The position numbers and the translations under genes were made by a program. DNA of 64,000 bases from assembly GCA_029258925.1 (NCBI GenBank), contig JAPDJV010000004.1, positions 1-64,000 on the forward strand, read 5' to 3'. Each line of letters starts with the position of its first letter. The first letter of the stretch is position 1. Origin of the DNA: Thermoproteota archaeon. GTDB lineage: Archaea > Thermoproteota > Thermoprotei_A > EX4484-217-1 > JAPDJV01. Positions 25,357-34,362 of the stretch are shown here, one piece after another. Under the pieces are notes generated by a model. That model was given only the letters and a program-made list of their open reading frames with translations. It searched no databases and was not told where the DNA came from.

Positions 25357-27071
25357 TTAAGATTTTTCCGCCACTATTTGTGTTAGAGACCTCTTCCTCA
25401 CTTCTTCTAGCAATATTTTAGTGAATTCCTCTAACGGCATATCCTTGACCTGTATGTTGCCTCTGCCTCTAATAGTTACAGTATTGTTCTCAGCTTCTCT
25501 TCTCCCAACCAGTACTATGTAGGGTATTGCCTCATCGTATGCTCTCTTAATCCTCTTACTCAGCGTTTCCTCCCCGAAGTCTGTGTCGACTCTAATTCCA
25601 TTACTTCTGAGGTATCCTGCAACTTTTTCAGCGTAGGGGATTATGTCTCTGCTGACAGGTATGACTCTTGCTTGGATCGGAGATATCCATGTTGGAAGTC
25701 TTCCGCTGAAGTTCTCCAGAATTATTGCCATGAATCTCTCTATGCTTCCCAGGAGTGCCCTGTGGATCATTACAGGCCTCTTCTTCGACCCGTCTCTATC
25801 AACATATGTTAAATCGAATCTTTGAGGCAGGGCGAAGTCCACTTGTATCGTGCTGCACTGCCACCATCTTCCGAGGCTGTCCCTGAAGTATATGTCTATT
25901 TTGGGACCGTAGAAAGCCCCCTCTCCCTCCTTGACTTCGTAGGGTAGTCCGAGCTCCTCCAAGCTTTCCATGAGGACTTTGGTCGCCTTCTCCCACATCT
26001 CCTCGGTGCCGATGTATTCCTCAGGCCTTGTTGAAACATAGATTTTAATGTCTTCGCCGCTGAAACCGAATATCTTGAGCACTCCCATGACTTCCACGAT
26101 TATGTTCTTCACTTCCTCGCCAACCTGGTCTTCTCTGAGAAACGCGTGTCCATCGTCCTGGGTGAATCCTCTAAGTCTTAGTAGACCGTAGAGTTCGCCT
26201 CTCTTCTCCCACCTATAGACTGTTCCGAACTCGCTTAGCTTCACTGGTAGGTCACGGTAGCTTCTAGGCTTAGACTTGTAGATTAATATGTGGCCGGGAC
26301 AGTTCATAGGCTTAATACCATATTCTTCCCCGCCTATTTCCGCTAGAACCATTTTATCCTTGTATAGATCGTAGTGGCCACTAATTTTCCACAGAAAAGC
26401 CCTGTAAACATGTGGCGTGTAGACTTCCCTGTATCCGAGCCTCTCATTAACCTCCCTAATAAGACCTATCAGTTCTTCTCTTATTATCTGGCCGCGTGGA
26501 TGGTATATGACAAGTCCTTGACCAGCCTCCTCGTAGAAGCCGAAGAGGTCGAGTCTGCGACCCAGAACCCTATGGTCTCTCATACTGGCTTCTCTCAACC
26601 ACTCCAAGTACTTTTCTAGTTCACTAGCAGACTTGAATGCTACACCAGATAGTCTGAGGAGTTTTAAGCCGGGTTGTGGAGTGTGTGCGGAGATGTTGAG
26701 TATTTTAATTGCTCCAACCTTCTCAGGGGAGATCTCCACGTCTGGCTCAATATATGCATGGAATTCTCCAACTCTGTAGACACGGGTTCTCCCGAGAAAT
26801 TCTACTAAGGGCTCTACTTCACTGCGGGCTTCAACTATTTCAATATCTCTCTCCTCGGCCTCAATGACCTTCAACTCTATTGCTTTAGAATCCTCCTCGC
26901 TGAGCCAGCTGTCTCCAACCGGTAAGAAATCGCAGTTGAAGCCTCTATCAGATATGCTTGAACCTAACGGCTTGAATTTTCCTTTGAAAAGCTCCGCGAC
27001 AGCGTATTGTAGAAGTATTGATGCTCTAGCTAGGATTTGATAGTCTAGAAGGATTTCGATGTTTGGTGCAT
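25357..27071 (-). CDS. thrS: Threonyl-tRNA synthetase, catalytic-only type; N-terminus disturbed
   Basis: Charges tRNA-Thr. Class II motifs are clear: [40 protein letters not shown] (motif 2 region), [13 protein letters not shown], and the anticodon domain [15 protein letters not shown]. There is no N-terminal editing domain; the layout matches the crenarchaeal ThrS-cat, which relies on a separate editing protein. The contiguous frame has TTG 26874 as its only start, but family-like sequence continues upstream ([20 protein letters not shown], then [15 protein letters not shown]) to an ATG at 27069-27071 that is one base out of frame. A missing G after that ATG would restore [12 protein letters not shown]. 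See findings. Confidence 0.9.
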
Positions 27072-27225
27072 TGGATCACCACTCTGAACATTATGGGAAG
27101 CTAGTATTAAAACCCTATGCTACAGACCCCGCAATTTAAAACACTTGGTATTGGAGAAGTTCTTGAAAACCCTTTAATCCCCTCAAAACTTGTATATGCA
27201 ATGTCTGGGCGCTCTGTTTAAGCTA

Positions 27226-28119
27226 TTATTTCTTCGCTTCTTTAACCAAGTACTCCACTATTTTGCCTGCAATGTTCACTCTGGATACTGACTGAATGCC
27301 TTTCCAACCAGGCTGACTGTTCACTTCGAGAACACGATACTCTCCTCCATGTTCAACTATGTCTACACCAGCTATTCTGCAACCTATTATTTCAGCAGAC
27401 CTCACCGCGAGCTCTCTGAGTTCCCCGGATGGTTTGAAGGGTTCCGGTATTGCCCCCCTAGCAATATTAGTCTTCCACTCCCCGCGCTTAACTTGTCTCC
27501 TAATCATTGATGCCACTACTTCCCCGTCTATCACAAATAATCTCAGATCTCTGCCCCCATGCTCTATGAATGGCTGCATATATGCTACTTTATGTATGAA
27601 CTGTAGTTCTCCAAGTATTCTCCAAGCCTCATCGGGCTTCTCAATGAGCATTGAACCCAGGCCCCTGGATCCGAACAGCGGTTTCAAGACCAGTTTGTTT
27701 TTCAGCTTGTCCACGTAGTTCATGGCAGCTCTGGGATTCTCTGTCACGAAGGTTTCGGGTACAGGTATGCCGTTCCTGGCTAGAACATGTAGTGTTCTAA
27801 ACTTGTTTAATGCTATTTCAATAGAGCTCGGGGGATTGATTATTGGGATCCCATAATCTTCTAGGCCGTGTAGGAAGTCTAGTCTGAACATTGCTTCGTC
27901 GAGACTGCACTTCCCCAATGGTCTAACAAATCCAATGCCTAGCTCCTCAACTAAGTTAATTGTCTTATAGATGAATACCGTTTTCCCGCCGACTATGTGG
28001 GCACTAAGCCTCTTATAGCTTATTGGAACACATTTATGCCCCTTGTTCTCAGCCGCCCTACGTATACTATTAGTGGCCCATCCATTAATGTTCCTAGTGA
28101 AGACGCCTATTACTACCAT
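27226..28119 (-). CDS. mptN: Tetrahydromethanopterin/sarcinapterin alpha-L-glutamate ligase (RimK-type ATP-grasp)
   Basis: 297-residue ATP-grasp enzyme of the RimK/MptN/CofF group. ATP-binding segments: KLVLKPLFGSRGLGSMLIEKP (about 140-160), YMQPFIEHGGRDLRLFVIDG (about 184-203) and VDIVEHGGEYRVLEVNSQPG (about 257-276, metal ligands E and N). The family adds L-glutamate to methanopterin (MptN) or to F420 (CofF). Its place as last gene of an operon of methanopterin enzymes, 29 bases after mch, favours MptN; CofF cannot be excluded. Confidence 0.8.
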   Translation of the reverse strand: MVVIGVFTRNINGWATNSIRRAAENKGHKCVPISYKRLSAHIVGGKTVFIYKTINLVEELGIGFVRPLGKCSLDEAMFRLDFLHGLEDYGIPIINPPSSIEIALNKFRTLHVLARNGIPVPETFVTENPRAAMNYVDKLKNKLVLKPLFGSRGLGSMLIEKPDEAWRILGELQFIHKVAYMQPFIEHGGRDLRLFVIDGEVVASMIRRQVKRGEWKTNIARGAIPEPFKPSGELRELAVRSAEIIGCRIAGVDIVEHGGEYRVLEVNSQPGWKGIQSVSRVNIAGKIVEYLVKEAKK

Positions 28120-28148
28120 TACCCCACCTACTCTAAATAAAAAATATT

Positions 28149-29108
28149 TTAATTTTCTTTTAATCCTATGCTTTCAAGGAATATTTTCGGATTCAGCTCT
28201 CCCGCCTGAATTGTTGCACCTGTTTCAACGTGTACGACTGCTATTTTAGCTGGAGCAAACAGCCCCGGATCGATTTTATAGAAGTCTCCGCCAGCTTCCT
28301 CGAATATTTTAGAGAATGGCTTACCGTAGGAGGGAGAATTCAGTGAAGGTGTTTTCTCAACTATTTTCTTAAGCTTATAGAAATTCTCGTATGATATGTA
28401 GTAGTATGCTTCACCCATGTAGAGCTGTGCATCATTTGTTCTACCCATGGCCTCGACGAATCTGGGGTGTCCCGGGGCAACTGGTGCTCTCCCTATGCCG
28501 GATACGAAGGAGTTTAATGGGAGGCCTAGAGTGTGCATTTTATGTATGCCTGTCTCAACTATTCTAGCACTTATTTGAACGCTTCCAGAAATACTCCGAG
28601 TCGGAGTTACTATCATGTATAGTCCTTCAGGGGAGACGCCCGTGCTATTGCAAAGGTATTCAACCACTTCCTCACTGGGTAATTCAAGAGATTCTAAAAC
28701 TATCACTGTCTCGCTGCTCTCATCAGCATAGTTTAGTTCGTCGAACAAATGCTTCGGTTTCTGGGAGAGTGCTCTAGCTGGACCGCTTCCCATAGCAAAA
28801 TATTTCCCAACTCTTATAGACCAGCCAGCGTACTGGCTTGCCATGCAGGCTATTGGAGGATTGTCTGTTGAAACAGTTACGTATGGTATGATCTTACCCT
28901 CTAAATCGCCCAGTGTAACAGATACTTTGCCAAGTCCTCCCATGCAGACTTCGGCTACAAGTCTTCCCGCCTCTAATCCGCCTCTAGCTCTCACTCCAGC
29001 ATCTATGACTGTCGCACCCCTAATCTTCAACACATCTACTCGGAGCCTCCTAGCGTTGTCTAAGATTTTAGATATGATCTCCATTGCAAGCCTGTTAACA
29101 CTTACCAT
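28149..29108 (-). CDS. mch: Methenyltetrahydromethanopterin cyclohydrolase
   Basis: Interconverts 5-formyl- and 5,10-methenyl-tetrahydromethanopterin in the C1 pathway. 319 residues with family segments VNRLAMEIISKILDNA, DAGVRARGGLEAGRLVAEVC, STDNPPIACMASQYAGW and GSGPARAL, and near the C-terminus APVAPGHPRFVEAMGRTND. Length is as expected for Mch. Its ATG overlaps the end of fwdC by a few bases, indicating coupled translation. Confidence 0.95.
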   Translation of the reverse strand: MVSVNRLAMEIISKILDNARRLRVDVLKIRGATVIDAGVRARGGLEAGRLVAEVCMGGLGKVSVTLGDLEGKIIPYVTVSTDNPPIACMASQYAGWSIRVGKYFAMGSGPARALSQKPKHLFDELNYADESSETVIVLESLELPSEEVVEYLCNSTGVSPEGLYMIVTPTRSISGSVQISARIVETGIHKMHTLGLPLNSFVSGIGRAPVAPGHPRFVEAMGRTNDAQLYMGEAYYYISYENFYKLKKIVEKTPSLNSPSYGKPFSKIFEEAGGDFYKIDPGLFAPAKIAVVHVETGATIQAGELNPKIFLESIGLKEN

Positions 29109-29959
29109 GCTTCTACACCACCTACTTCAAGTAATTCTGCCAATTCTTCAAGATACTTGTTTAAGTCTAGGTTTAAGTACAGTCTCCCCCTACCACCAAC
29201 AACGCTGTCTCCTATCAACAACAATATTCTACCGGTTACAGCCCATTTCCCCACTTTCCCCTTACTTAAAACGCTGTCAGGGTGGAAGCTTGGAAGAATT
29301 CTTGGAACAACTCCCCCAATAACTATTTTACCTTTAACCATTCTTGCACCTGGCAATCCATTGCAGCCCCCTCTAATAAATATTGATCCACCGATCATAG
29401 AGTATCCTGGCATTATCCCGGAGGATCCCTCGACAATTATTCTGCCCCCACTCATGCCCTCCCCTATGTAGGATCCAGCACTTCCATGTACTATGATCTC
29501 TCCTCCACTCATACCCTTACCGGGCTTCTCGCCTGGAAGCTTTGACCCTAAATGGTCGCCTGCATTCCCGAAAACCTCTATAATGCCGTCTTTCATCTTT
29601 GACCCAAGCCAGGAGTCCGCGTTTCCCCTAACAATCATCATCCCGCCTTTCATCTTGTATCCTAGGAAGCAACCTGCTTCTCCCTCAATAATTATTCTAC
29701 CCTCACTCATCTTGTAGCCAACATACCTGATCTTATTACTGCTATCGATAATGAGTTCGACAGTGTCCTCGGGTTCAGGGCTACAGGAGACCTCGAATAT
29801 TTCTCCTAACCTCAGCCTTGAATTCCCTTCCCAGACAGGTAGTTCGAGTATCTCCTTAATGCTCTTTCCCTTGATATTATCTGGGCTCATACTTCTCGCG
29901 TCAACTGGTACGTGGAATTCCTTCTTGGGTTGAATAAAGTATCTTGGCATGTACCGCAC
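29102..29959 (-). CDS. fwdC: Formylmethanofuran dehydrogenase subunit C
   Basis: 285 residues dominated by a right-handed parallel beta-helix like that of the glutamate synthase C-terminal domain, visible as repeated G-x-x-M-x-G-G-x-I-x-V-x-G units (GYKMKGGMMIVRGNADSWLG, GEGMSGGRIIVEGSSG). Subunit C scaffolds the A and B catalytic subunits. Lies 4 bases after fwdA and overlaps mch. Confidence 0.94.
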   Translation of the reverse strand: MRYMPRYFIQPKKEFHVPVDARSMSPDNIKGKSIKEILELPVWEGNSRLRLGEIFEVSCSPEPEDTVELIIDSSNKIRYVGYKMSEGRIIIEGEAGCFLGYKMKGGMMIVRGNADSWLGSKMKDGIIEVFGNAGDHLGSKLPGEKPGKGMSGGEIIVHGSAGSYIGEGMSGGRIIVEGSSGIMPGYSMIGGSIFIRGGCNGLPGARMVKGKIVIGGVVPRILPSFHPDSVLSKGKVGKWAVTGRILLLIGDSVVGGRGRLYLNLDLNKYLEELAELLEVGGVEAW

Positions 29960-29962
29960 CTT

Positions 29963-31675
29963 TCATAAGAGTGTTTTCACGGGAATCTCCCTAGGCTTCC
30001 TGATCTCGCTGAGATCTACGATGAAGTTTGAGTACTGAATTGAATAGTAGTATGGAAACATTTCCCTCACTTTATCAACAATAGTTTTAGACAGGTCTTC
30101 CGGGATCTCCGGTTTAACGTAGAGTGTCGAACCATAAGTTTCCTCTACTACTCTCCCCCCTCTAACAACTATTCTCCCGTCTTTGAAGACGTATTCTGCT
30201 CTCGATAAGGCTTTTTCAACGATCTTCCAGTCTCTCGAGGGATCCACTTTCCCCGGGTCGATATTGTATATTGCTATGTCTGCTTGAGCCCCTATCCCCA
30301 GATGCCCCTTGAAGTCTTCTAATCCCAAAAGCTTTGCTGGTGCAGCCCTTGTTGCTATAATTATGTCGTTGAAATCGAATTCCTCGTCTACTGCTGGTAG
30401 AGCAGTTTTCTTAAGAGCCCTCCTATTAACCTTCTTCATCTCCTCTTCTCTAGCACGCCTACTCATAAGCCACGCTATGACTCTAGGATACTTAGTGAAT
30501 GGCCCTGCGTTCGGATGGTCTGTTGTAATAAATGTTCTCCAAGGATCTTTCGTCAACAATGCTACTTCTAAACCTATAGTCCACTGAACAGTGTTAACAT
30601 AGTTCCTTCTCCTATACCTGTAGGGGACTATTCCGGAAGCAGTTTCTGCTTCAACGTCTGCGAAAGCCCACTTCCACCTAGATATGTGGAATAATACGTG
30701 TTCGAAGGGGGCATCTGCCGTCATTGTTGTGACCGAACCGAATATTATTTGACCCAGATCCACGCTGGCATTCCTCTGCCTCCTCAAAATCCTAGCTATT
30801 TCCTCTCCCCCGCTTCCAAGAGTTGCCCAAGTACTCCCCTTGTACCCCGTGAACTGGACGTGAGTTATGTGCATGGATATCTTGTTTCCCGTAGAGTACT
30901 TGGAGGATAATTCTAGTGTTCTAGTTGTTGTCGAATAGTTGCCGGGATAGCCCAGTCTATTGCAGTGGACATGTATTGGGTGTGGCAGGTTTAGCAGGGT
31001 GCTTGCCTCCCCGAGCATCAATATTATTTCTCTAGGCGTCAAATTGTATTCTGGAAGCTGTGTATCCAAGTCTATACCATACCCTTTCCCATATAGCCAT
31101 GCTAGATCTGCTCCCGGGTCAACTATTTTAACTCCGTAACCCTTGGTTGCGTGGAGAAGCCAGGCAATGTAGCCTGCAAGCCCCTTCAAGTCTCCCTCTG
31201 AAATATAGTCTAGTGCGATCCAGTTCGAGTCCATTAATATTAGAGTCATCTTATCGATTATTGGAATAGAATCCAACTCCTCATGAGTATGCCTCGTTTT
31301 AAGCGGTGGACTAGCTGCCTCAACCACTGTCGTGTAGCCTAGGCGAGCATAACCGTAGCCTATTTTATACACGTTTGGAACAGTTCTCCCCGTCTGAGAC
31401 CTTAGACCCATTTTCCCGGGGATGTTAGTGAGGTAGTGGTCTTCTACCATCATAACTCTGCCAGTGTTGACTTTGGGTCCAGCAATATGCGAGTGTACAT
31501 CTATTCCTCCAGGAACGACCATCATTCCCCTTGCATCTACTACAATAGTCTCCCTGGGGTCTAGGGATGATGGGTCAACTATTACCCCGTTCCTTAACCC
31601 TATATCAATTACCTCTCCCTCGACACCGTTTAGGGGATCGTAGACTATTCCCCCTTTTATCAGGAAACTCTTCAA
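29963..31675 (-). CDS. fwdA: Formylmethanofuran dehydrogenase subunit A
   Basis: 570-residue binuclear-metal amidohydrolase that couples formate produced by subunit B to methanofuran. Metal and catalytic motifs: GGIDVHSHIAGPKVNTGR (about 55-72), HVHCNRLGYPGNYSTT, HITHVQFTGYKG, and TTDHPNAGPFTKYP containing the catalytic Asp. No hydantoinase-type truncation is evident. Follows the fwd D-B fusion by one base, so the genes are tightly coupled. Confidence 0.96.
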   Translation of the reverse strand: MKSFLIKGGIVYDPLNGVEGEVIDIGLRNGVIVDPSSLDPRETIVVDARGMMVVPGGIDVHSHIAGPKVNTGRVMMVEDHYLTNIPGKMGLRSQTGRTVPNVYKIGYGYARLGYTTVVEAASPPLKTRHTHEELDSIPIIDKMTLILMDSNWIALDYISEGDLKGLAGYIAWLLHATKGYGVKIVDPGADLAWLYGKGYGIDLDTQLPEYNLTPREIILMLGEASTLLNLPHPIHVHCNRLGYPGNYSTTTRTLELSSKYSTGNKISMHITHVQFTGYKGSTWATLGSGGEEIARILRRQRNASVDLGQIIFGSVTTMTADAPFEHVLFHISRWKWAFADVEAETASGIVPYRYRRRNYVNTVQWTIGLEVALLTKDPWRTFITTDHPNAGPFTKYPRVIAWLMSRRAREEEMKKVNRRALKKTALPAVDEEFDFNDIIIATRAAPAKLLGLEDFKGHLGIGAQADIAIYNIDPGKVDPSRDWKIVEKALSRAEYVFKDGRIVVRGGRVVEETYGSTLYVKPEIPEDLSKTIVDKVREMFPYYYSIQYSNFIVDLSEIRKPREIPVKTLL

Positions 31676-31676
31676 A

Positions 31677-33461
31677 TTACTCCCCCCTAAGCCTCCTGAC
31701 TCTGCTGAGTATTTCCAGTAGTATTCGGTGGTCTTCCATTACGCCTGTCGGCGGCTCGATGATTTTCTTAACTCTGAGGGGAACCCCGTCCATTCTATAC
31801 GCTGTTCCCCCAGCTTCTACGCCGCTCATAGCTGAGGGTATGACAACATCTGCTATCATAGCTGTTAGACTCCACTTGGGGTCGACGACTATTAATGGGA
31901 TTTTCGAGAGGTTTTCAACTGCTTTCCGGGGGAAGTGGGCTACTGGATCGCTTGCAATTATCAATGCTGCATCAACATCTCCCCTGATCAACGCGTCCGT
32001 TGCTGTTGTGAGGCCCGGTATGAATTTCGGTATCCCCCTCATGAAGTCCACGCTAAACGGGTATCCTGTTAACCAGGTTGAAACTTGACATGCCCCTGTA
32101 ACATTGTAGTGTCCCCTCATAGGTACGACTGTGAACCTCGTCCAATCGTTTAAGTCGTGGGCAAGCTTGATTAACTCCTCTAGGCTCCTGTACCTGGGCT
32201 CGTTCATCGTGAGACCCATGCCGAAGAACCCTACGCCGTACTTGCAACTTCTAAGAGCATCGGCTAGCTCGTATATTTTCTCCCTTGGAACCCCTGCTAC
32301 GGTGGATTGCTCTATATCTAGGTCTTTGACGGCCATTCTCAGAGCAGTTATGAGCTCGTAGTCTTTGCCGGGCTCAACCATTATGAATTCGTCTGCCATC
32401 CTAGCTGTAGCAGTTCTCCTAACATCTATGACTATAACTCTTCTATCCTTCCTCCCCTTAACATGCTTCCCGCCCTCGATAACCCATCTCTTAAAGTGGT
32501 TTGGGTGGGCCTCGGCTGGATTACATCCCCAGAACAATATTAGGTCTGCTAGATGCCTCACTAATCCTAGGGTGCATCTCGCTGCACCGGCTTCCATAAC
32601 GCCTATTGTCGTTGGGCCATGGCAGACAACAGTAGTGTTATCTATTATTGCACCAAGGTATTCGGCCAACTCCACTCCAACAATTATTGCCTCGTTGACT
32701 GTTGAACTTAAACCGAATATTAATGGATGTTTTGATGAAGCAAGTATTTCAGCTGCCTTATCCAGTGCCTTGGGAAGCGTGCATTCTTCTAGGAGGCCGC
32801 TGGGACTCCTAATGTATGGTTTAACTATTCTATCCCTATGGTAATTTCTTATCTTGGATGAGCCCAGCGGGCATGCTCCCACAACTTTTTCAACAATGTT
32901 ACCGTTGAGGTGTACTTTGATGAAGTCGCACAGGTCTCCGCAGAAGGGGCAGACGAAGTCTTCTATAATCTTCTTCTCGCCCTCCCTTAAATCTAGTTCA
33001 ACAGGGTGTGCATCAACTCTCCTACCAGTTATTATACTGACTAGCTCCTCCACGCTGGGGACTTGTTCCTCTGTTGGCCTTACTTTAGCTGGGATATTCT
33101 TGTACTTCGGCATTCCCGTTCCATCTGTTAGTGGGCAGACCACGGCGTTTGCCCATGGACCCATTGGGATAAAACCTGTGCCTCTAGGTAGACCTGGATC
33201 AATTGAAACGTTGACTACTATAGCACCATGTTCTGTTTCAACTCTCACCCTACTATTCTTCTCGACACCTATTAACTGGGCGTCTTCAGGGTTTAAGCTG
33301 AGTGTTGAAGCTGAAAGCCTGTACCTCCTACTCCTCTTTCCCTCAGCTTCCATGCTCATTCCTTGAACTAGACTCCTCCCCGTCACCAGCAATATTTCTA
33401 GCTGGCGCCTCTCCCCAAGCTTCTCTTCAAGCGCCTCCTGCACGATGCTCGTTGAAGTCAA
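31677..33461 (-). CDS. Formylmethanofuran dehydrogenase subunits D and B fused
   Basis: 594 residues with two parts. Residues about 20-150 are FwdD, the molybdopterin-dinucleotide-binding barrel (TLSLNPEDAQLIGVEKNSR, then LPRGTGFIPMGPWANAVV). Residues about 168-594 are FwdB, the W/Mo formate-dehydrogenase-like subunit: [4Fe-4S] ligands Cys171, Cys174, Cys178 and Cys197, and Cys280 in VVCHGPTT as likely metal ligand (Cys rather than Sec). FwdD is normally a separate gene or C-terminal, so D before B in one chain is unusual. The frame is continuous; no frameshift explains the fusion. Reduces CO2 to formate at the start of the pathway or the reverse. Confidence 0.93.
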   Translation of the reverse strand: MTSTSIVQEALEEKLGERRQLEILLVTGRSLVQGMSMEAEGKRSRRYRLSASTLSLNPEDAQLIGVEKNSRVRVETEHGAIVVNVSIDPGLPRGTGFIPMGPWANAVVCPLTDGTGMPKYKNIPAKVRPTEEQVPSVEELVSIITGRRVDAHPVELDLREGEKKIIEDFVCPFCGDLCDFIKVHLNGNIVEKVVGACPLGSSKIRNYHRDRIVKPYIRSPSGLLEECTLPKALDKAAEILASSKHPLIFGLSSTVNEAIIVGVELAEYLGAIIDNTTVVCHGPTTIGVMEAGAARCTLGLVRHLADLILFWGCNPAEAHPNHFKRWVIEGGKHVKGRKDRRVIVIDVRRTATARMADEFIMVEPGKDYELITALRMAVKDLDIEQSTVAGVPREKIYELADALRSCKYGVGFFGMGLTMNEPRYRSLEELIKLAHDLNDWTRFTVVPMRGHYNVTGACQVSTWLTGYPFSVDFMRGIPKFIPGLTTATDALIRGDVDAALIIASDPVAHFPRKAVENLSKIPLIVVDPKWSLTAMIADVVIPSAMSGVEAGGTAYRMDGVPLRVKKIIEPPTGVMEDHRILLEILSRVRRLRGE

Positions 33462-33463
33462 TA

Positions 33464-34312
33464 TTATGGTCGCCTCGGCTTCTCCAAGAGCTTTTCCTTA
33501 ACGAGTATTGTCCCGTCGGAGTGGTGCGGTTTTCTCTCCAACGTGTCACCGTATTTCTCTATCTCTCTTGCTTCATCAGCTAGTCTAGCCGCTACTCTCA
33601 TGGCTTCGTGTGCTGCTGCAACGATTAAAGTGTACTTCTCCCTCTCCTTTACCTTGAAGCATCCCTCCGTTGTTAAATCGGCTACTCTTCTTGCAATCTC
33701 GTATGCTGCCATTGCTTTAGCTCTAGCATACGGGTTTCTGAATCCCGCTCTCTCAACAACCCACTTGTCCACAACGATCTTCGGTAAGACAGGTTTCTCC
33801 CCCTTCTTAAGTGCTTCAACAACCTTATCTATTTCCTCATATAGTAGTCTGAATACCCCCGTTATAGATAACACTTTTATGATGTCGCTGTTGTACAGTG
33901 CCATTTCAACTGGGTCGAGAAACTCTCTTCTAGCACCTATCATTGAGTCGCCTAACACTATTATGTAACCGAACCCCCTTTCCTCCAAGTCCCCCACTAT
34001 CTTCTTCGTAGGCGCGTCTGAGATCACTATTACAGGTTTGCCTGCTGCAAGCAATATTTCCCTCGCTCTCGTTGGCCCGGGTAGTGTTGCATTAGGGCTT
34101 ACGACAATGTATAAGTCGTGGTCTCCTCCCAGAGCCCTGTTTGCAACTTCTTCTCCATAGGTTTCGGAGAACATTTTCGCGCCTGTTGAATAAACTCTCA
34201 CTTCAATATCTTTTCTATCGGCTCTCTCATCTAAGAGATATTCTATTAGGACTGCTGATCCTATTGCACCCATTTTAACTACTCCAATACTTATGGGTTT
34301 TACTTCACCCAA
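33464..34312 (-). CDS. mtd: F420-dependent methylenetetrahydromethanopterin dehydrogenase
   Basis: Reduces methenyl- to methylene-tetrahydromethanopterin with F420H2. 282 residues with the Mtd N-terminus ISIGVVKMGAIGSAVLIEYLLDE, SPNATLPGPTRAREIL (about 75-90), IILGDSMIGARREFLDPVEM-like VVLGDSMIGARREFLDP, and the C-terminal helix AHEAMRVAARLADEAREIE. It is the F420 type, not the H2-forming Hmd. Presence ties the cluster to coenzyme F420, for which CofC and a CofE-like gene occur in the same window. Confidence 0.95.
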   Translation of the reverse strand: MGEVKPISIGVVKMGAIGSAVLIEYLLDERADRKDIEVRVYSTGAKMFSETYGEEVANRALGGDHDLYIVVSPNATLPGPTRAREILLAAGKPVIVISDAPTKKIVGDLEERGFGYIIVLGDSMIGARREFLDPVEMALYNSDIIKVLSITGVFRLLYEEIDKVVEALKKGEKPVLPKIVVDKWVVERAGFRNPYARAKAMAAYEIARRVADLTTEGCFKVKEREKYTLIVAAAHEAMRVAARLADEAREIEKYGDTLERKPHHSDGTILVKEKLLEKPRRP

Positions 34313-34362
34313 CCATTTCCACCTCCAAACACCATTACCATAATTACGTGAAGCACGGGAAA

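Noticed and set aside
31567..33366. Long plus-strand open frames (up to 173 codons) opposite fwdB/fwdA
   Set aside because: They lie entirely antisense to strongly recognised genes, have low-complexity Ser/Pro/Thr-rich composition and no family resemblance; they are mirror frames of biased codon use.
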